From NCBI GenBank assembly GCA_905480425.1, contig CAJQQG010000007.1, forward strand, positions 1-64,000: a DNA stretch of 64,000 bases, in the 5' to 3' direction. This DNA is from an uncultured Flavobacteriaceae bacterium (GTDB lineage: Bacteria > Bacteroidota > Bacteroidia > Flavobacteriales > Flavobacteriaceae). Positions 62,780 to 64,000 of the stretch are shown in pieces. The position numbers were made by a program, and so were the translations under genes. The notes under the pieces are model-generated. The model searched no databases. It was not told the origin of the DNA and saw only the letters and a program-made list of their open reading frames with translations. Numbering within the stretch: position 1 is the stretch's first letter; the number at the start of each line of letters is the position of its first letter.

Positions 62780-63689
62780 AACACTCTCTTTTTACGGACG
62801 TGGAAAATTATTACTTACTAGTGAATATGCAGTTTTAAGTGGTGCACGTGCCTTAGCACTGCCCTGTCAAAAAGGTCAAAAATTAACTTTTGAACCTCTA
62901 GACTCCAATGAATTATTGTGGGAAAGTTTTGATATTAACAATAATTCTTGGTTTAAAGCAAAATTTCAATTGCCTTCATGCTTTATAGTAACCTCTTCGA
63001 ATACCTCGATTTCGAAGAGATTATGTTCAATATTAAGAAGAGCACAAGTACTTAATCCATGTTTTTTAAAAAGTCAAGGAGGACAGGTGAAAACATTCTT
63101 AGAATTTGAAAGACTATGGGGTCTTGGTAGTTCGTCTACCTTGGTGTCTAATATTGCACAGTGGGCAAATGTAAATGCATATGATTTATTAGAACATAGC
63201 TTTGGAGGGAGCGGCTATGATTTAGCCTGTGCAGTTTCAAAGAATCCCATTTGTTACACCAGAAATAAATTACATCCTCTTATTGAAAAAGTATCTTTTA
63301 ACCCTGCTTTTAGAAAAAATTTATATTTTATATATCTTAATCAAAAGCAAAGTAGTCATAATGCCATAAAAGGAATAAAGCCTTCTACCTTTAGTAAGGA
63401 GTCCCTCAAAGAATTAAATATCATTACCAATGACATATTGAAATGTAAAACTCAGGAATCATTTAATATTCTTATTGAGAAACATGAAGGAATAATAGCT
63501 AGAATACTCCAAAAAAAGACAATTAAACAACTTTTATTTTCTGATTTTGAGGGCGCTATTAAAAGTCTTGGTGCATGGGGTGGTGATTTTATTATAGCCT
63601 CAGGGGGTTTAGATTCTCCTCGCTATTTTAATCAAAAAGGGTTTAAAACTGTTATTACTTTTGAAGAGATGATCTACTCGTGTAAATGA
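62769..63689 (+). CDS. GHMP kinase, probable mevalonate-pathway kinase
   Basis: About 306 residues with start at ATG 62769 (M7 of the track ORF), which sits inside the mvaA stop region. The N-terminus G-R-G-K-L-L-L-T-S-E-Y-A-V-L-S-G-A is typical of mevalonate kinases. The ATP motif is W-G-L-G-S-S-S-T-L, followed by G-G-S-G-Y-D-L-A (GYDIA subgroup) and the C-terminal L-G-A-W-G-G-D-F. Overlap with mvaA supports a role on mevalonate or phosphomevalonate; which one cannot be told by eye. Confidence 0.88.
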   Translation: MKYKTLSFYGRGKLLLTSEYAVLSGARALALPCQKGQKLTFEPLDSNELLWESFDINNNSWFKAKFQLPSCFIVTSSNTSISKRLCSILRRAQVLNPCFLKSQGGQVKTFLEFERLWGLGSSSTLVSNIAQWANVNAYDLLEHSFGGSGYDLACAVSKNPICYTRNKLHPLIEKVSFNPAFRKNLYFIYLNQKQSSHNAIKGIKPSTFSKESLKELNIITNDILKCKTQESFNILIEKHEGIIARILQKKTIKQLLFSDFEGAIKSLGAWGGDFIIASGGLDSPRYFNQKGFKTVITFEEMIYSCK

Positions 63690-63769
63690 TTTGGTAATTT
63701 TTAAATTTAAAAAAATCATAAAAAATCCAAATTAATTTAGACGGTTTTATGAAAATAAACCTCTATTTA

Positions 63770-64000
63770 TTAATAGTAAAGTGCTCTGTTATCATCAATA
63801 GTAGCAACCGACTCTAATGCTTTAAAAACACTTTCTGTAAGTCTAGAACTAACGTTACGCATCATTTTATTGATAAAAGGAGTATAGTCTTCCAAATCAT
63901 CAACTATATTTTTTTTCAATAATATTACTTTAAACACGCCATTTTCGCCTTTGATAAAATCGGAGGTTTGTCCTTCTTTTAACGCAAATGCAGCTCCTAC
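63770..64000 (-). CDS. C-terminus of PpiD/SurA-type peptidylprolyl isomerase (partial)
   Basis: The last 76 residues of a gene that runs off the right edge; not in the ORF track. The translation begins V-G-A-A-F-A-L-K-E-G-Q-T-S, a common PpiC-domain closing pattern (fold and helix before the final strand), and then G-V-F-K-V-I-L-L-K-K. It ends D-D-N-R-A-L-Y-Y followed by TAA, like flavobacterial SurA_N/PpiD periplasmic folding proteins. The active domain is outside the window. Confidence 0.65.
   Translation of the reverse strand, partial: VGAAFALKEGQTSDFIKGENGVFKVILLKKNIVDDLEDYTPFINKMMRNVSSRLTESVFKALESVATIDDNRALYY

Noticed and set aside
1-64000. Search for CRISPR arrays, tRNA genes, insertion sequences and phage genes
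   Set aside because: No regularly spaced direct repeats, no T-loop (GGTTCGAATCC-like) signals, and no transposase, integrase or phage structural motifs were seen in the translations.

Overview
The window is an AT-rich chromosomal segment from a member of the Flavobacteriia (Bacteroidota). Several signs support this: a complete gldK-gldL-gldM-gldN block (type IX secretion and gliding motor), promoters of the TTG-N(about 20)-TAnnTTTG type, almost no Shine-Dalgarno sequences, many TTG starts, a mevalonate-pathway HMG-CoA reductase, an HYC_CC_PP protein next to a TonB-dependent receptor, and the order miaB / sigma-54 activator / lptE / TPR / secG / groES / groEL. I cannot name the genus. Coding density is high and no intergenic gap exceeds 300 bp. 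I saw no tRNA, rRNA, IS element, prophage or CRISPR array.

Layout. 1-6.7 kb: small secreted proteins of unknown function (two share a repeated domain), a methyltransferase, an SDR oxidoreductase, a DUF3078 protein, and overlapping genes for a serine hydrolase and a VanX-like dipeptidase. 6.8-10.4 kb: a reverse operon with an M20 amidohydrolase, an NTF2-like protein and a DASS anion symporter. 11-16 kb: a fused NagB-LmbE enzyme, a SulP transporter and a DUF6503-like lipoprotein. 16-20 kb: trxB, an unlisted tiny CPXCG protein, an ABC-F ATPase and an FAD oxidoreductase. 20-29 kb, reverse: topA, an arginase-fold protein that has lost metal ligands, then gldKLMN ending in a strong terminator. 29-34 kb: a second SulP transporter, an MBL-rhodanese sulfur enzyme, and a divergent pair made of a cysteine-motif propeller lipoprotein and a TlpA-type thioredoxin.

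34-40.6 kb is an envelope and proteostasis block running from miaB to groEL. A striking CTGACA/TGTCAG inverted repeat and a -24/-12-like element precede groES. 40.6-43.8 kb, reverse: a metal-handling cluster (HYC_CC_PP, TonB receptor, HMA protein). 43.9-51.4 kb: a free-methionine-sulfoxide reductase-like GAF protein, purH, then the rod-shape operon mreB-mreC-mreD-mrdA-rodA. 51.4-57 kb: an orphan OppC-type permease, a Prc protease, then surE, a small membrane protein and lpxB. 57-61.4 kb, reverse: a peptide-use operon (DPP IV-like peptidase, POT transporter, thioredoxin). 61.4-63.7 kb: mvaA and a GHMP kinase. The C-terminus of a PpiD/SurA-type isomerase runs off the right edge.

No single large novel system is evident. 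The best leads are the repeated secreted domain (144-599 and 5874-6719), the groESL control region with a nearby sensor-less sigma-54 activator, the predicted pseudo-arginase between topA and gldK, and the cysteine-motif propeller/thioredoxin pair. All calls are by eye from translated motifs; no database search was run.
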